Position numbers and translations under genes: made by a program. The notes below the pieces were generated by a model. The model saw only the letters and a list, made by a program, of their open reading frames with translations. It was not told the origin of the DNA and did not search any database. This document shows positions 1 to 11,538 of a DNA stretch of 64,000 nt, in pieces. This stretch comes from Verticillium longisporum (taxonomy: Eukaryota > Ascomycota > Sordariomycetes > Glomerellales > Plectosphaerellaceae). How positions within the stretch are numbered: the first letter of the stretch is position 1; every line of letters starts with the position of its first letter. Location of the stretch: the NCBI GenBank assembly GCA_019188255.1, contig JAETXT010000005.1, forward strand, positions 1,612,001 through 1,676,000. Direction: 5' to 3'.

Positions 1-2
1 CA

Positions 3-371
3 ACCGACGGCAGCGCGGCCGGCCATGTCTCGGGTGACTGGGCCTCGCAAGCGACGAGCGCGACAACTGGCAAGATGCCACTCTCGCCGAGCACCCAGGG
101 TACAAGCATTGTCAGCAGAGAATCAGCAGAACGGCGAGTGAGCATCCCCGTCATCGCCGAGCCGAAGGACTCATATGGCTCGAAGACGGAGCCGCTCCTG
201 CACACCCAGGAATCGAATGGATCCAACGGCAGCATTGGCAAAGCCGAGGGGGCCAAGGTACTCAGGAAGAAAACCAGCCGGTTCAGGATGAACAACTTTC
301 CCTTTTTTAGGCGCAACAGGGGCGCAAGCCCCTCACTCTCAGCGAGCGACACAACTGGCGGGAGTCAGTAG
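3..371 (+). CDS. 3' end of an unrecognised Ser/Thr-rich protein (5' partial)
   Basis: An open frame enters from the left edge (first full codon at base 3) and stops at 369-371. About 122 residues are visible. They are rich in Ser, Thr, Gly and Lys, with a basic patch near the C-terminus (KKTSRFRMN, then FFRRNRGAS) and no hydrophobic segment. This resembles the disordered cytoplasmic tail of a larger protein whose folded part lies upstream of the window. I do not recognise the family. The ATG at 75 is in frame but is unlikely to be the true start, because the frame is open before it. Confidence 0.55.
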   Translation, partial: TDGSAAGHVSGDWASQATSATTGKMPLSPSTQGTSIVSRESAERRVSIPVIAEPKDSYGSKTEPLLHTQESNGSNGSIGKAEGAKVLRKKTSRFRMNNFPFFRRNRGASPSLSASDTTGGSQ

Positions 372-1565
372 TTCTTTCGTCGGTGACGAAGGAGGTACGA
401 AACGATGGCACGACAGGGGATTTTCATTTTTTATTTTTATTTTGCGCCGCGGAATGTATTATACCACACTAGTGACGCGCAGCCGGTACCGAGGACAGGT
501 AGACATGCTGTGCTGTGTTGCATCTGGTGCCGAGACGAGCGAGGCTGGCGAGCGCTCGCCGTCGACGAGTTTCAGAGCGTCACGGCAGGTGACTATCTGC
601 TCACCACGGTGCGTCGACTGTCTCTCACCGGCGGGTTCGATATACGGGATGACTGGGATAGAAGAGGCGTTGCAATGGTTTTCGGCGCTGGGTATGGCGA
701 TGGCCTGACCTGACAGGCACGGTATTTGTTGCAGTCACAGCAAGGGCAAGGCGGAAGGCGGAAAGCGGCAGGCATTATTTGAGTTCAGCGAGTATGACTG
801 ACTGAATGAGCGAGGCTTGTTAGCCACGTCCCAGAAGGGCACTTTTTCTTGGGGAGGGTAGCAGAAAACTAGGTATCTACGCGGTCGACTGGAAAGTAGG
901 CGGCGTGTCAGTCAGGGCCAGGCTCCTCGACTCTGCTCAATCCATGAACCAACCCCCCAGTACCTCCTATATCATGCACTTGCATCCTCGCTCGAGTACA
1001 GGTGATGATTGTAGCCACTCACCTAGGCACCTCTACATAAGGTAAGGTAGGTACCATGTAGGTCGGCACTTAGTCATCATCGGCCGAGCTCAGTCAGGTC
1101 AGGCAGAAGGCGGCGCACAGGCCAGCCGACAGCTGGCCGTCCCCCAAGGTGAGGTACCTTGCGTCGCTCAGCCAGGCATCCAGGCGCCACTGCGGCAACC
1201 GGGGAAGATGGCGCCAAACCCGAAACGGTTATCTGTACCCACTTGTTTCGTCATGTGCCTGGCATGCGGCGACTTGTTGCACCTTTCTGGGCAGCTTGCG
1301 GGTGGTTTGCGTGGTTCTTGCCGTCTGAGCTGCAGCCTGCGCTTGCTGCTCGTTCCTCCCAGCGCCTTGGCGGGTCCCCAAACGCCCGCACTGCTCGTCG
1401 TCACAACAGAGCTCCCCCTCCCTCCTCATCAACCCTGCCGTGCCCCATCATCCACGCCTCCGTCCTTCCCTCTTCCTCTTCCTCCCTTCCCATCGCAATA
1501 CTCTATACATCATCCCCATCTCCCACATCTTGTACACACATAGGAGGTAGAAACGCATCTTCACA
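372..1565. other. Intergenic region and promoter/leader of the carboxypeptidase gene
   Basis: No supported gene. The last 150 bases before the carboxypeptidase ATG (about 1410-1500) are strongly pyrimidine-rich on the + strand, which is common for core promoters and 5' leaders of well-expressed fungal genes. Around 1020-1160 there are several copies of an AGGTA/GGTACC-like short motif. The small ORFs here overlap in several frames and look random. Confidence 0.5.
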
Positions 1566-3278
1566 ATGAGACTGTCTACCTCTGCCCTTGCCCTGGGCGC
1601 AGCTACCGCTGTTGCTGGCCTGGACCAGCAGCACGTCCTCGGTGGCGACGGCTTCGAGTCCATCAAGGTCGCCGGCGAGTCCTGGATGAATGTCTTCGAG
1701 GAGAAGTTCCACGACATCACCTCCGAGGCCAAGGCCGTTTGGGACGAGATCACTCTTCTCGCCCCCGAGGCCGTCGAGGCCTTCAAGAAGACGGCCAAAC
1801 TCTCCCAGCCCAAGCCCCATGTCCGCAAGCCTGATTCGGCCTGGGACCATGTTGTCAAGGGCGCCGAAATCCACGACATGTGGGTCGAGAAGGAGGCCGG
1901 CGAGAAGCACCGCCAGTACAGCGGCCACCTCGAGAACTACAACCTCCGCGCCAAGAAGGTCGACCCTTCCAAGCTCGGTATCGACAAGGTCAAGCAGTAC
2001 AGCGGCTACCTCGATGACGAGGAGAATGACAAGCACCTGTTCTACTGTAAGTTCCGCATCCATTCCGACTGGTGACGACATGGACTGACGAGACTAACCC
2101 CTCCGCTTCCAGGGTTCTTCGAGTCCCGCAATGACCCCAAGAACGACCCCGTCGTTCTCTGGCTCAACGGTGGCCCTGGCTGCTCTTCCCTGACCGGCCT
2201 CTTCATGGAGCTCGGCCCCGCCAGCATCAACAAGAAGCTCGAGATTGTTAACAACGAGTGGTCTTGGAACAACAACGCTTCGGTTATCTTCCTTGACCAG
2301 CCTGTGAACGTTGGCTACTCGTACTCCGGATCTGCGGTCTCCAACACGGTTGCCGCCGGAAAGGACGTTTACGCTCTCCTGACCCTTTTCTTCCACCAGT
2401 TCCCCGAGTACGCCAAGCAGGACTTCCTCATTGCCGGTGTGTCGTACGCTGTACCCTACATCCTCGTGTTCGCCTTCGAGATTCTGTCTCACGAGAACCT
2501 CAACGTGAACCACAAGAGCGTTCTCATAGGCAACGGTCTGACCGCTGGCTGGACGCAGTATGCCCAGTACCGCCCCATGGCTTGCGGCGACGGCGGCTAC
2601 CCCTCTGTCCTTAGCGAGAGCGAGTGCCAGGCCATGGACAACGCCCTTCCCCGCTGCCAGCAACTTATCAACAACTGCTACGAGTCCGGCAGTGTTTGGT
2701 CGTGCGTGCCTGCCAGCATCTACTGCAACAACGCCCTGATCGGCCCCTACCAGCGCACTGGCCAGAACGTCTACGACGTCCGTAGCAAGTGCGAGGACAG
2801 CAGCAACCTCTGCTACTCCGCCCTCGGCTGGATCAGCGAGTACCTCAACCAGGACAATGTCATTGAGGCCCTGGGTGCCGAGGTCTCGAACTACGAGAGC
2901 TGCAACTTTGACATCAACCGCAACTTCCTCTTCGCCGGTGACTGGTTCCAGCCCTTCCACCGCCTGGTTCCTGGTCTGCTCGAGAAGATCCCCGTGCTCA
3001 TCTACGCCGGTGATGCTGACTACATCTGCAACTGGCTCGGCAACCGTGCCTGGACTGAGGCTCTCGAGTGGCCTGGCCAGAAGGGCTTCAACAAGGCTGA
3101 TATCAAGAGCCTGACGGTCGCGGACGACAAGAAGGGCAAGGAGTACGGCAAGGTCAAGTCCAGCGGCAACTTCACCTTTATGCAGATCTACGGCGCTGGC
3201 CACATGGTTCCCATGGACCAGCCCGAGTCTTCGTCGGACTTTTTCAACCGCTGGTTGAGCGGTGAGTGGAACGCCTAG
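1566..3278 (+). CDS. cpyA: Carboxypeptidase Y homolog (vacuolar serine carboxypeptidase) with an altered active-site region
   Basis: Exons 1566-2046 and 2113-3278, with a 66-nt intron that splits the Trp of FYW|FFESRND; 548 residues. It has an N-terminal signal peptide (about 1-18), a propeptide to about residue 120, and then an S10 peptidase domain. Family hallmarks are present: the oxyanion-hole motif LNGGPGCSS, the Asp region [13 protein letters not shown] and the His region [14 protein letters not shown] cleaves C-terminal residues in the vacuole. The oddity is the nucleophile motif, normally GESYAGHYIP, which here reads [10 protein letters not shown]. Ser271 is kept, but the neighbouring Glu (which binds the substrate carboxylate in CPY), Gly and His are replaced. 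The family call is certain. Whether this copy is an active peptidase is doubtful. The gene lies in tandem with SDO1 downstream. Confidence 0.93.
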
Positions 3279-5511
3279 AGAAGGTCTTCCGAGGTTGACC
3301 GTCGTGGCGGTTCGGTAATGGATCGACGGCTAGGTGTATGAGTAGACGCAGTTTTTTGGCCCGAATAGTATGGACATATATGGGGAACGCACTGTCTGTT
3401 TGATGGAGAGTTCGATGGTCGCATAGCATGATGTTCCGTCTACAATCAATCAATATGAATTACCCAAATCTCATTGTCACCTCACACGATGTGCACTAAT
3501 GCTCTGCACCTGATTATGCTGTATCAGGAAGCTGTAGCCAGCTGTCGTCTGTCATCTCGTCCCTAGCAGCATAGGGGTCGAAAGAGAACTTGGCGAGGAC
3601 ATCAGAAAGAAGTGTTCCTGAGGTGACTGTGGTGGCTTGATCTGGTAGGACTAGTTGGCCCCCTATTATGTATTCTAGAGGCATGGTGTGTGTGGGTATA
3701 TGAAGGAAAGAGTCTGGCCTTGGCATGGGCGTCGAGGCCATCTTCTTATATGTAGCCAGTGCAGACTATTGGAGAAGAGGAAAAGGTTTGATTACCCTGA
3801 CGGGTACCAGAACTGACGCGAGGGCTGGCGTTCTGAAGAAGGGTTGGGACTATTCGAATCGAAAATCATTTTCCCAAACAAGCACAAGTTAGATACACGT
3901 TGTGTGTATTTTGAGTGGCAGACGGTTGAAAATCTAGCAACCATAAGAGTGCAGATGGACCGTTAAGTTCAATGCAGGTTCGAGTTACTATGCGCGCGTG
4001 TGAGACGTATTCCGTTCTACCTTTGATTTGCATGGTAGATATCACAGCAATATCAAGAAGAGGTGTATTTGAGGTCCGCCTGCTAGCAGATAAGTAGGCA
4101 AGCAAAGCACATCTGGAGAGGCAAGTTTGGGCTGAATTTGATAACGACTTTACCTGTGAGGCTCGGGGTCTTGAAGACCAGTTGAAGACCCTGATAAGTA
4201 CTATGACCATGGTTCGGCAGAAGACGCAGTTAGCTTCAGGAGCCTTAGGAGTTGTATGCTGAAGCTATCTAAGCATCCTGACGATGGAGCACCTTGATTA
4301 TTCTGTTCGTACTCTCAAGTCCTCCTTCTTGCAACGTCGTGAAACTTTACGCTCGGCCGTGCAATGCAGCGGCTGGCTACATACAGGGTTGAGTTGCTAC
4401 CTCACTTCATAGGAACTCAACAGAACTATCAAGACTGAGTTTTCTGTTTGACTTGACTAAGTAGTCGAGACTCTCCTAATCAGTAAAACAACCTACAAGA
4501 TGAGTTTTGACTTGGTTACACAGTGGCGAGCTTTGAGCTGAAAACATGTCCATGGTTTCACCTCAGATCAACTTCAAAAAAAAAACAGGCTACCAACACA
4601 TCGAGTCACGGAGAACATATGGAAGCAAAATAACGTAAGTATACCAGTCTGATACCGATTTTCATACCGGACCTCCACCTTTTGGCTGAGTGTGAAAGAC
4701 TTGAAGCCTTCGTTTGGCTGGTGTGCAATGCCGAACACGAAGAGTCTCTGCTTCTTTGTAGGATAAGTTACGACTTCGTAACTCTGACAAATCAAACAAT
4801 TAAGCCTAAGCGTGCCGCGATGAGCCTTTGGTTCATGATTCCCGTATCCTCGACGAATTGTACATGACACAATGGGCCAGGGGCGTTCTTAGCTTGCCTA
4901 TTGCAAAACAAGCTGATGCAGGACATGACGTTGTGCTGGGAGCTATAGAACCTCCAGAAAATGAGAAATGCCAGAAAATTACTCATACTGGTCACCTATT
5001 ACCTGTGATTTCAGATGACATTGATTTGCGCTGGCTGGACGAGTAACATTTGTTTGCTTTGTATCTACACAACGTAATGTTCACGAACGCAGGCGACTTT
5101 GCGATTCGTTGCCAGCTTCAGTAGTCAAAATCAAATCCACAAAACAAAGTCTTACTGAATCTGTCTATTCAAGAGACATCACAATTCTCAATGTTTGCGA
5201 ATGGCTTGTTGGCGGACATACCATCACGTGCATCGAGTGCGCCCCTTGCTCGCCTGTCTTAGTCACCGCCACTTGCCGACGTCAGACCAGAAAAGCTACG
5301 ACTGCCCCTCCCCCGCCAACGCCCAAAAAAAGATCGCAACGATTTGCTTGCTTCCCACGCACCACCGGCTTCTTAGGATTTCTTCACAGTCAACCCCGCA
5401 CACTCCGATTCCGGTCTTGTGTAGCCGAAACCCCTGAGCGGAACTTCACGAGAAAAAGAAACCACACCAATACCGAGCCCCTACGCAGAATCAACTCCAC
5501 CTTCGCCCATC
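3279..5511. other. Gene-free stretch between cpyA and sdo1
   Basis: About 2.2 kb with lower GC than its neighbours. Short ORFs occur on both strands: a 75-codon ORF on the minus strand at 3514-3741 that starts with ATG, a 114-codon ORF at 3866-4210 on the minus strand, and several around 4574-5046. None has a recognisable domain, signal peptide or convincing splice continuation. The 3514-3741 ORF is the least unlikely to be a small gene. The final 300 bases (about 5220-5511) are C/T-rich and fit the SDO1 promoter and leader. Confidence 0.4.
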
Positions 5512-6459
5512 ATGTCCGGCCGCATGATACAACAGCCCTCCAACCAGATCAAGCTCACAAATGTCTCCCTTGTGCGCTTGAAGAAGGGCAAGAAGCGATT
5601 CGAGATTGCGTGCTACAAGAACAAGGTCCTCGAATACCGCTCCGGCATCGAGACGGACCTCGACAACGTCCTGCAGATCCCCTCGGTCTTCCTCAACGTG
5701 TCAAAGGGCCAGTCGGCGCCCGAGGAGGTTCTGGAGAAGGCGTTTGGAAAGGGAAATAGCACGAATGACGTGGTGCTGGAGACACTGAAGAAGGGCGAGC
5801 AGCAGGACGGCGAGAAGGAGCGGGCGGCCCAGCTCGAGCGGGTGCAGAACGAGGTGCTGGGCATCGTGTGCAGCCGGCTCGTGGACCCGAGGACGAAGCG
5901 TGTCTACACGAGGGGCATGATCGAGAAGGCTCTCGATATGCTGAGCTCGGCGGCGCACGAGGGTCAGCAGCAGCAGCAGGCCGGCAGCAAGACGGCGAGC
6001 GGGACCGGGACGCCGAGCGGCAACGGAGGGGAGGAGGAGGGGGGCGCCAAGCCACGCGCGCAGCACGTGTGGACGGGTGTGACGACAACCAAGTCGGCGA
6101 AGAGTCAGGCGCTCGAGGCCATGAAGGCGCTGATCGCGGCGCAACCGATCCCCGTGCAAAGGGCGCGCATGAGGCTGCGCGTGACTTGCGCGACGAGCGT
6201 GCTCAAGCAGGGCGTCAAGGCCGCCAAGGAAGAGGGCGCCGGGGAGGATGGAGCCAAGGCGGCGCCGGGTACGGTCAAGGATAGGATTCTAGGGCACTTT
6301 GAGCAGGTGGAGAGCCAGGACGTCGTCGGTTCCGAGTGGGAGGTTTCTGGGTTCGTTGAGCCCGGTGCGTTCAAGGGGCTGGGTGACTTCATCGGCAACG
6401 AGACAAGAGGTCAGGGTCGTGTTGAGGTGCTCGATATGGCCATCACACACGAGGACTAG
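5512..6459 (+). CDS. sdo1: Ribosome maturation protein SDO1 (SBDS family)
   Basis: Intronless, 315 residues. The N-terminus (SNQIKLTNVSLVRLKKGKKR, then FEIACYKNKVLEYRSG) and the block RVYTRGMIEKALDML are hallmarks of SBDS/Sdo1. With the GTPase Efl1, Sdo1 releases the anti-association factor Tif6 from late pre-60S subunits in the cytoplasm. Three domains can be placed: an N-terminal FYSH domain (about 1-95), a central helical domain (about 105-230) and a C-terminal domain ending ...EVLDMAITHED. Yeast Sdo1 has 250 residues. The extra length comes mainly from a Gln/Gly/Ser/Glu-rich insert (about 145-180) and an Ala/Gly/Lys insert (about 238-255), both low complexity. The start is the first ATG, in good context (cccatcATG). 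Confidence 0.95.
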   Translation: MSGRMIQQPSNQIKLTNVSLVRLKKGKKRFEIACYKNKVLEYRSGIETDLDNVLQIPSVFLNVSKGQSAPEEVLEKAFGKGNSTNDVVLETLKKGEQQDGEKERAAQLERVQNEVLGIVCSRLVDPRTKRVYTRGMIEKALDMLSSAAHEGQQQQQAGSKTASGTGTPSGNGGEEEGGAKPRAQHVWTGVTTTKSAKSQALEAMKALIAAQPIPVQRARMRLRVTCATSVLKQGVKAAKEEGAGEDGAKAAPGTVKDRILGHFEQVESQDVVGSEWEVSGFVEPGAFKGLGDFIGNETRGQGRVEVLDMAITHED

Positions 6460-7052
6460 AGGAGACACAGGGCTCTTGATACCTGTTTTGCAGACATATC
6501 CTTTTATCATGATCACGGCCTTACGAGCGACTAGCGATCGTGGCATTTGGGCGGGCGAAAAGCATTAATCGATTTTTGAAGATTGGTTGCACAGCTATAG
6601 TGGCGTGGCGCATGGTGCTCATATTCACCCTCTCCGACGGTCGTCATTAGCGGCGCTAGGACCTTACACGATGTGCTTTGCCGAGACTTCAAGTCACACG
6701 TGTTGGTAGCCGGGGTGCTTCTCACATGATGCATACATGATCAGGTTGAAGAGGTCTACCGCAGGTTTAAACTGGCAGCATTCTTTTCTTTCGGACGGCG
6801 CCATCAATCAAGTCATCATTCAAGGTCACGTAAGACAGGAAGACGCAGTTTTGATTCTTTTGTTTTGGTCTGGCGAACTCATTTTCGAGAACCACCATCC
6901 GGATGTCATCGCATGGCCCAAATAGCAATCCCCCAATGGATGTGATGATGTAACGCAAGGAATCAAGGTGGGAAGAAAACCAAGCCGTGTCACGCCTTTT
7001 GCCCTCCGGACCGAATCCTCCCTGCCGTCTCCCTTCAACAACAGCGATACGC
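6460..7052. other. Convergent 3' region between sdo1 and rps18
   Basis: About 590 bases between the stop codons of two convergent genes. It should hold both 3' UTRs and polyadenylation sites. No supported coding sequence was seen. Confidence 0.5.
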
Positions 7053-7749
7053 TTAACCACCCTTCTTCTTGGACACACCGACGGTACGGCCACGGCGACC
7101 AGTGGTCTTGGTGTGCTGACCGCGGACACGGAGGCCCCAGTAGTGACGGAGACCACGGTGGGCGCGGATCTTCTTGAGGCGCTCAAGATCGTCACGGAGC
7201 TTGGAGTGGACACCGTTGGCGAGGATCTGCGAGTCCTTGCCGTCGACAATGTCGCGCTGCCTGTTGAGGAACCAGCCGGGAATCTTGTACTGGGTGGGGT
7301 TCTGGATGATGGTGACGATACGCTCAAGCTCCTCAGAGGTGAGCTCACCGGCGCGCTTGTTCAGGTCGACTGTAAGTCCTCGTTAGTACTCGTCGCTGTG
7401 TTCGAAAATCCTGTCTGCCTTTGCGGTGGCGGATAGACGAGAGAAGCTACGCACCATCGGCCTTCTTGCACACAATGTTGGAGTAACGACGGCCAACACC
7501 AGAAATCTTGGTGAGCGCGTACATGACCTTCTCCTGACCGCGAACGTTGGTGTCTGCAGATGTTGTTAGAATCGATGGCATCGGGGTGGTGGTCGGTCGA
7601 GGGGTTTCGCGATCGCGCGATCGAGAGTAGACGTACTCAAAAGTCGGAGAATGAACTGGAAGTTCGCTGCGAGGTATCCGTTAGCAAATGATTCATGGCA
7701 GCGGGCTGTTAGCAGTAGACATACTCTTCTCCCCTGAGACGAGCGACAT
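7053..7749 (-). CDS. rps18: 40S ribosomal protein S18 (uS13)
   Basis: Four exons on the minus strand: 7749-7725, 7666-7637, 7553-7455 and 7369-7053. Introns are 58, 83 and 85 nt. The total is 471 nt, giving 156 residues, the usual fungal length. The protein begins [13 protein letters not shown] and contains [39 protein letters not shown] and [20 protein letters not shown], ending in a Lys-rich tail. It is a universally conserved small-subunit head protein that contacts 25S rRNA/L5/L11 bridges and tRNA. Clustering of introns in the first third of the CDS is typical of fungal ribosomal-protein genes. All splice sites are GT-AG and each junction falls in a conserved residue run, so the model is secure. 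Confidence 0.97.
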
Positions 7750-9013
7750 GTTGGGCAACTTGTCGAGGTGGTTGCCTTGATGTCGATGGTTGATGGTCTG
7801 TCTTCGTAAGAGAAGATCCAAGTCGAAATTTGTTGGCGAATTGTGGGATGCACAACTAACCCCGTTGCCCTTGCACGTGACTTTGGAAAACCTCCACTGC
7901 AGGGCGACGTGGTGGGCTGAGTGGGGAGGTCTAAGCGCGTAATTTTTCGCTTACCTAAAACGCACATCGGCCGCCTTCCATTTCCAGTGGTCTCGATTCG
8001 GGGAGCACTGTAGTAGTGCCGGGGCCTCCGTAGCCACCTAAACCCCCACCATTAGCACACCGTCCATCCGCTTTTCTCGGTGAGCCAACGACATGTGCAC
8101 CGGCGCCTGCTGAGAGCTGGAGGCATGAAGCGCTCCGCAGGATGCTTGGAAACGAGGTGCTTGGTGGTTCCCAAGCGGATGATATGGAACCTGAATGGTC
8201 TTGTTCCAAAATTAAGATTGCCGAGAATCAGCTTGTGCTGCTGCAGCTGTTGTATCCCCCCTTTCGGTGGAGATGGTATGAGATGGTCTATTCGGCATTT
8301 GAGCACGTATCGTGGACACCGAAAGAACTCTGGGTCACTGGACATCCATACTAGCTGCATTTTACACATGTTCAGACGCAGGCCCCGACGGGCCATTTGC
8401 TCCAAGCGCCACTAGAGTTGATAACTTCAGGGAAGATGTAGCAAGCAAACGCTCTGGTGCACACGAAGTTGATCTTAAGGACTCGTACAGGATGTGGTGT
8501 GAATGGAGTGGTGCCAACATCTCATAGCAATAGCCAAATATGGTCAGTTCCAATCGCTGTCTTCAGGATATGTTACGAGTTCCAGCTCTATATTTATAAC
8601 ATCATTATACTTTTGTGTCACACTCTTGATGTTCTTTACTTGGGTATCTCATCATTCGTGGTCGAGAAGAGCATCAATGAGAAGGGTTTACGGAAGATCA
8701 GTATTTCTCCGGGGGCCTTCGAAACTGCAATGCTTCACTCCAGTGATTTTGCAGCTCTTAGTAGCGCATGTGATTCAATGGGCAACGAAGTTCAGTCTTT
8801 CCCCATCTGTCCTTCGTAGGCAACCACGAGAGACCAAGTCCACCAACCGCCTTAGCTGCTCGACAGATCGTAAATAATATCCAAAAGATACCTGCGGCTC
8901 CTCCCACTATTCGAAAGTCAGCTACTATTCTGGTATTGCCACGCTACTCTATTCACCCCTCTTTGAATAATCACCACCACTCGATCACGCACGCCCTTCA
9001 CACAGAGCTCACT
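7750..9013. other. Promoter side of rps18 and region before the membrane-protein gene
   Basis: About 1.26 kb. The part next to rps18 (7750-7960) is its 5' leader and promoter. The remainder holds only short overlapping ORFs with no recognisable product. Confidence 0.45.
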
Positions 9014-10231
9014 ATGCCAGTGATTATCCACTCCAATCAGATCTCTGGCGTTGGCATCACAGGTGGTAATGTCTGGAATGGTTCGGCAGAAGAGATTGCC
9101 GACCGCGTCAGATTTGTCTATCCCCGGGTCGCCATCGAGGTCTCCAGCCCCACCGTGCCTGCCTCGGATAAAAAGCCAGCGTCTTGCTCAGGTTGGAACT
9201 GTCTGAACGGTGCTCAGCAGCTTGGCATTGTCATCAGTTGCATCGTCATTGGACTCACCCTGCTTCTTGCTGTCTCCTACTACAAAGCTAGCCGCAGAGA
9301 GGCCGGATGGGCCCGTAACGGTGACAATATCGCCATGCGTCGTACTCGATGCCGCCAGCAGCCGTCGCCTGAGGATGGCCGCCGAGCTTCCATCGTCTCT
9401 CGCTATACCGATAACGCGCTACCAACACTCCCCGGTGTCAGACCCCCGACCGCCGAGCCGCCTATCTTTTTCCCGCTGATCATGTCTTATCCCACCCCGA
9501 CTGGCCCGATTTACCAGAATCCCCCTCTGCTGTTTCACCCACACAAAGAGGAGATTTCTCGTCCTCCCACGATCTACCAGCCTAATATCCAACCGGTGCT
9601 CGGTACCTGCTCTCAGGACCGAGCAGGCCCGGAGAAGAACAAGGAACGCACTACCAAGAAGAACAAGCGCCAGAGCTACCAGTACCATCAGACCAATGGT
9701 CAGCAATACCCTGGCGGCCTCTATCCGCGTGCTCCTACCATCGGCCAGAAGTTCATGAGACTCTTCGGAATGCAGACCGGGCGCGCAGAAACCATTGCAA
9801 GCTCGCGCCAAGAGTCTCGGGAGCGCGTCAACCCGGCTCAGGTCCGTCAATCCAATAACGATGTCCAGCCCTCCGCCATTCATGCCGAGGAGCATGGTAA
9901 CGAAACAGCCTATCCAACCCGAGTTCCCGTCGGACCCCTTTCTCCCGAGTCGAACGCTGCCACTGTGTACAGCGACGAATATGTCTTGCCTGCCCCGCAT
10001 GGACCAACTCGTACCGGCTCTGTTGCTGCCTCTATTCCCTCGCCCGGTCAACGTCGCCATTCAAGCCGCCGCAGCGTCAGTCGTGGCTCCGGACACGGTG
10101 AGCAGCCAAACATCCAGATCTCCATCTCTCGGGATAGTCGTGATGGCGATGATGCAGAGCTTACCGATGGAGGTGCTCATACCCACAGGCGGTTCGTCAT
10201 CCCTACTGCTGAGATTCTCAGCAGTCATTGA
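9014..10231 (+). CDS. Single-pass membrane protein of unknown function
   Basis: An uninterrupted frame of 405 residues from the first in-frame ATG at 9014; the frame upstream to 8936 opens only with TTG. Residues about 1-68 contain a CxxxxC pair (ASCSGWNCLNG), followed by one clear transmembrane helix (about 71-90, GIVISCIVIGLTLLLAVSYY) and a basic juxtamembrane stop (KASRR). The rest is a long Pro/Ser/Arg/Gln-rich tail that looks disordered. With no N-terminal signal peptide and positive charges after the helix, the short N-terminus is probably lumenal or extracellular and the tail cytoplasmic. I do not recognise a named family. Similar short-ectodomain, long-tail proteins are common in filamentous fungi. 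Coding is supported by length and composition. Confidence 0.7.
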   Translation: MPVIIHSNQISGVGITGGNVWNGSAEEIADRVRFVYPRVAIEVSSPTVPASDKKPASCSGWNCLNGAQQLGIVISCIVIGLTLLLAVSYYKASRREAGWARNGDNIAMRRTRCRQQPSPEDGRRASIVSRYTDNALPTLPGVRPPTAEPPIFFPLIMSYPTPTGPIYQNPPLLFHPHKEEISRPPTIYQPNIQPVLGTCSQDRAGPEKNKERTTKKNKRQSYQYHQTNGQQYPGGLYPRAPTIGQKFMRLFGMQTGRAETIASSRQESRERVNPAQVRQSNNDVQPSAIHAEEHGNETAYPTRVPVGPLSPESNAATVYSDEYVLPAPHGPTRTGSVAASIPSPGQRRHSSRRSVSRGSGHGEQPNIQISISRDSRDGDDAELTDGGAHTHRRFVIPTAEILSSH

Positions 10232-11538
10232 TTTGTGGCTAGCGCTCGTTCACACCTCGAACGCACCAAGAGAAATCGGTTACGCGATCACCGCCAGGGA
10301 AGGCAGGCCGATGACCGAGCTGGCACGATTATGTCTTTGATGCTAGGGGCTGTTGGCATTCATTTACCGACAGACAGGCGTTCGGGTGAGTGGAAGACGC
10401 AGGTGAAAGAACGCAAGTCGCAAGTTCTCCCCGATGAGTTGCGGAGAGACAAGAGGCGAGACCGAGAGAAGCCCAGGAGGACACATGAAAGAAGGTAGGT
10501 GCCCTTGACAATCCCAACTTAAGTCTCAGGAAGTGCATGCTGACGAGTGGTCTTCCAAGGTCTTTTACGGCAAAGGAAGCCTGGATGCAGTCTTGCACAG
10601 CCACTGATGTGGCACTTGACCCTGTTGCTCCTGTGTCTGTCCATCAAGGGGGTGGTCGTTATGAAGAGGGACGGGTTGGTCAGCAAGTTTCATTGCAAGT
10701 CGGAGCGCATCCAGCCATGAATGCTAGACAGACCGGGAAGGAAAAGGCGACAGGCGACTTTTGGGCTGCATGATCGGTACAATGGAGGGGCATAGAGCTG
10801 GAGGATTGAGTCTTATAGCATGTTGAAGGTATTCGAACGTTGATTCTGGCAAGGCGGCATGGCTTCAAGAGCTTGGTCAAGACAATATGGGGGCATTGGA
10901 TGACTGAATAGCCAAAAAAAAAAAAAAAAAAGAGTCTCCTATTCGAAGAAACCGCACAACACTGCGTCTGAAAGATGTTGAAGGTCGTAACCGGATGCCA
11001 TGGTAATGATGGTGCTGCTGTGAAGAGCTGGACCCTGAGCTGAGCTCTTATCGGTTGCGATAGACGCACGGACTACTACCAGGCTCTGTGGCCCGTGCCT
11101 GCATTTGCGTCGTCACTGGCACTTGGACGACCCAACCCCAGCACCAGCACCCAGCACCGGCCAGGCCAGGCACTCACTTTCGGGAGCGACATCATTCTTG
11201 GAGCTTGACCAGGTCCGTCCGTTCTTACCGGTCACCTAACCAACATCTCCGACTGCGGTCAAGTTTCCCCGTCTACCGGCCTTTGACGACCGCTTCTTTC
11301 TCAGTGAAGACCGATCGTCGGTATTCCCAGAGGTCTGTCCTACCTGCCACGATTGCATCCGTGCATGCCGGCGAACTCGCAGCTCACCCCTCCCCCGCCC
11401 CATTCGTCCTCCGCCCGCACATCGCGATACCTCACTGCGCACCGCCTTGTTGTCGCGACGAGAGCCTCCAGTCCGCACGCCCGCCAAAGGCTTCATCCTA
11501 GACCCGCATATTGCGCCTTCCTTGTTCGACCCTCCATC
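10232..11538. other. Gene-free stretch upstream of snx41, with an 18-base A run
   Basis: No supported gene. A run of 18 adenines lies at 10914-10931. The 3' part (about 11,090-11,538) is C-rich on the + strand and fits the promoter and leader of snx41. The overlapping ORFs here have random-looking composition. Confidence 0.45.

Noticed and set aside
2094..3203. 369-codon ORF on the minus strand
   Set aside because: Antisense shadow of the carboxypeptidase gene.
3866..4210. 114-codon minus-strand ORF
   Set aside because: No domain, no splice partners and random-like composition in an AT-richer spacer.
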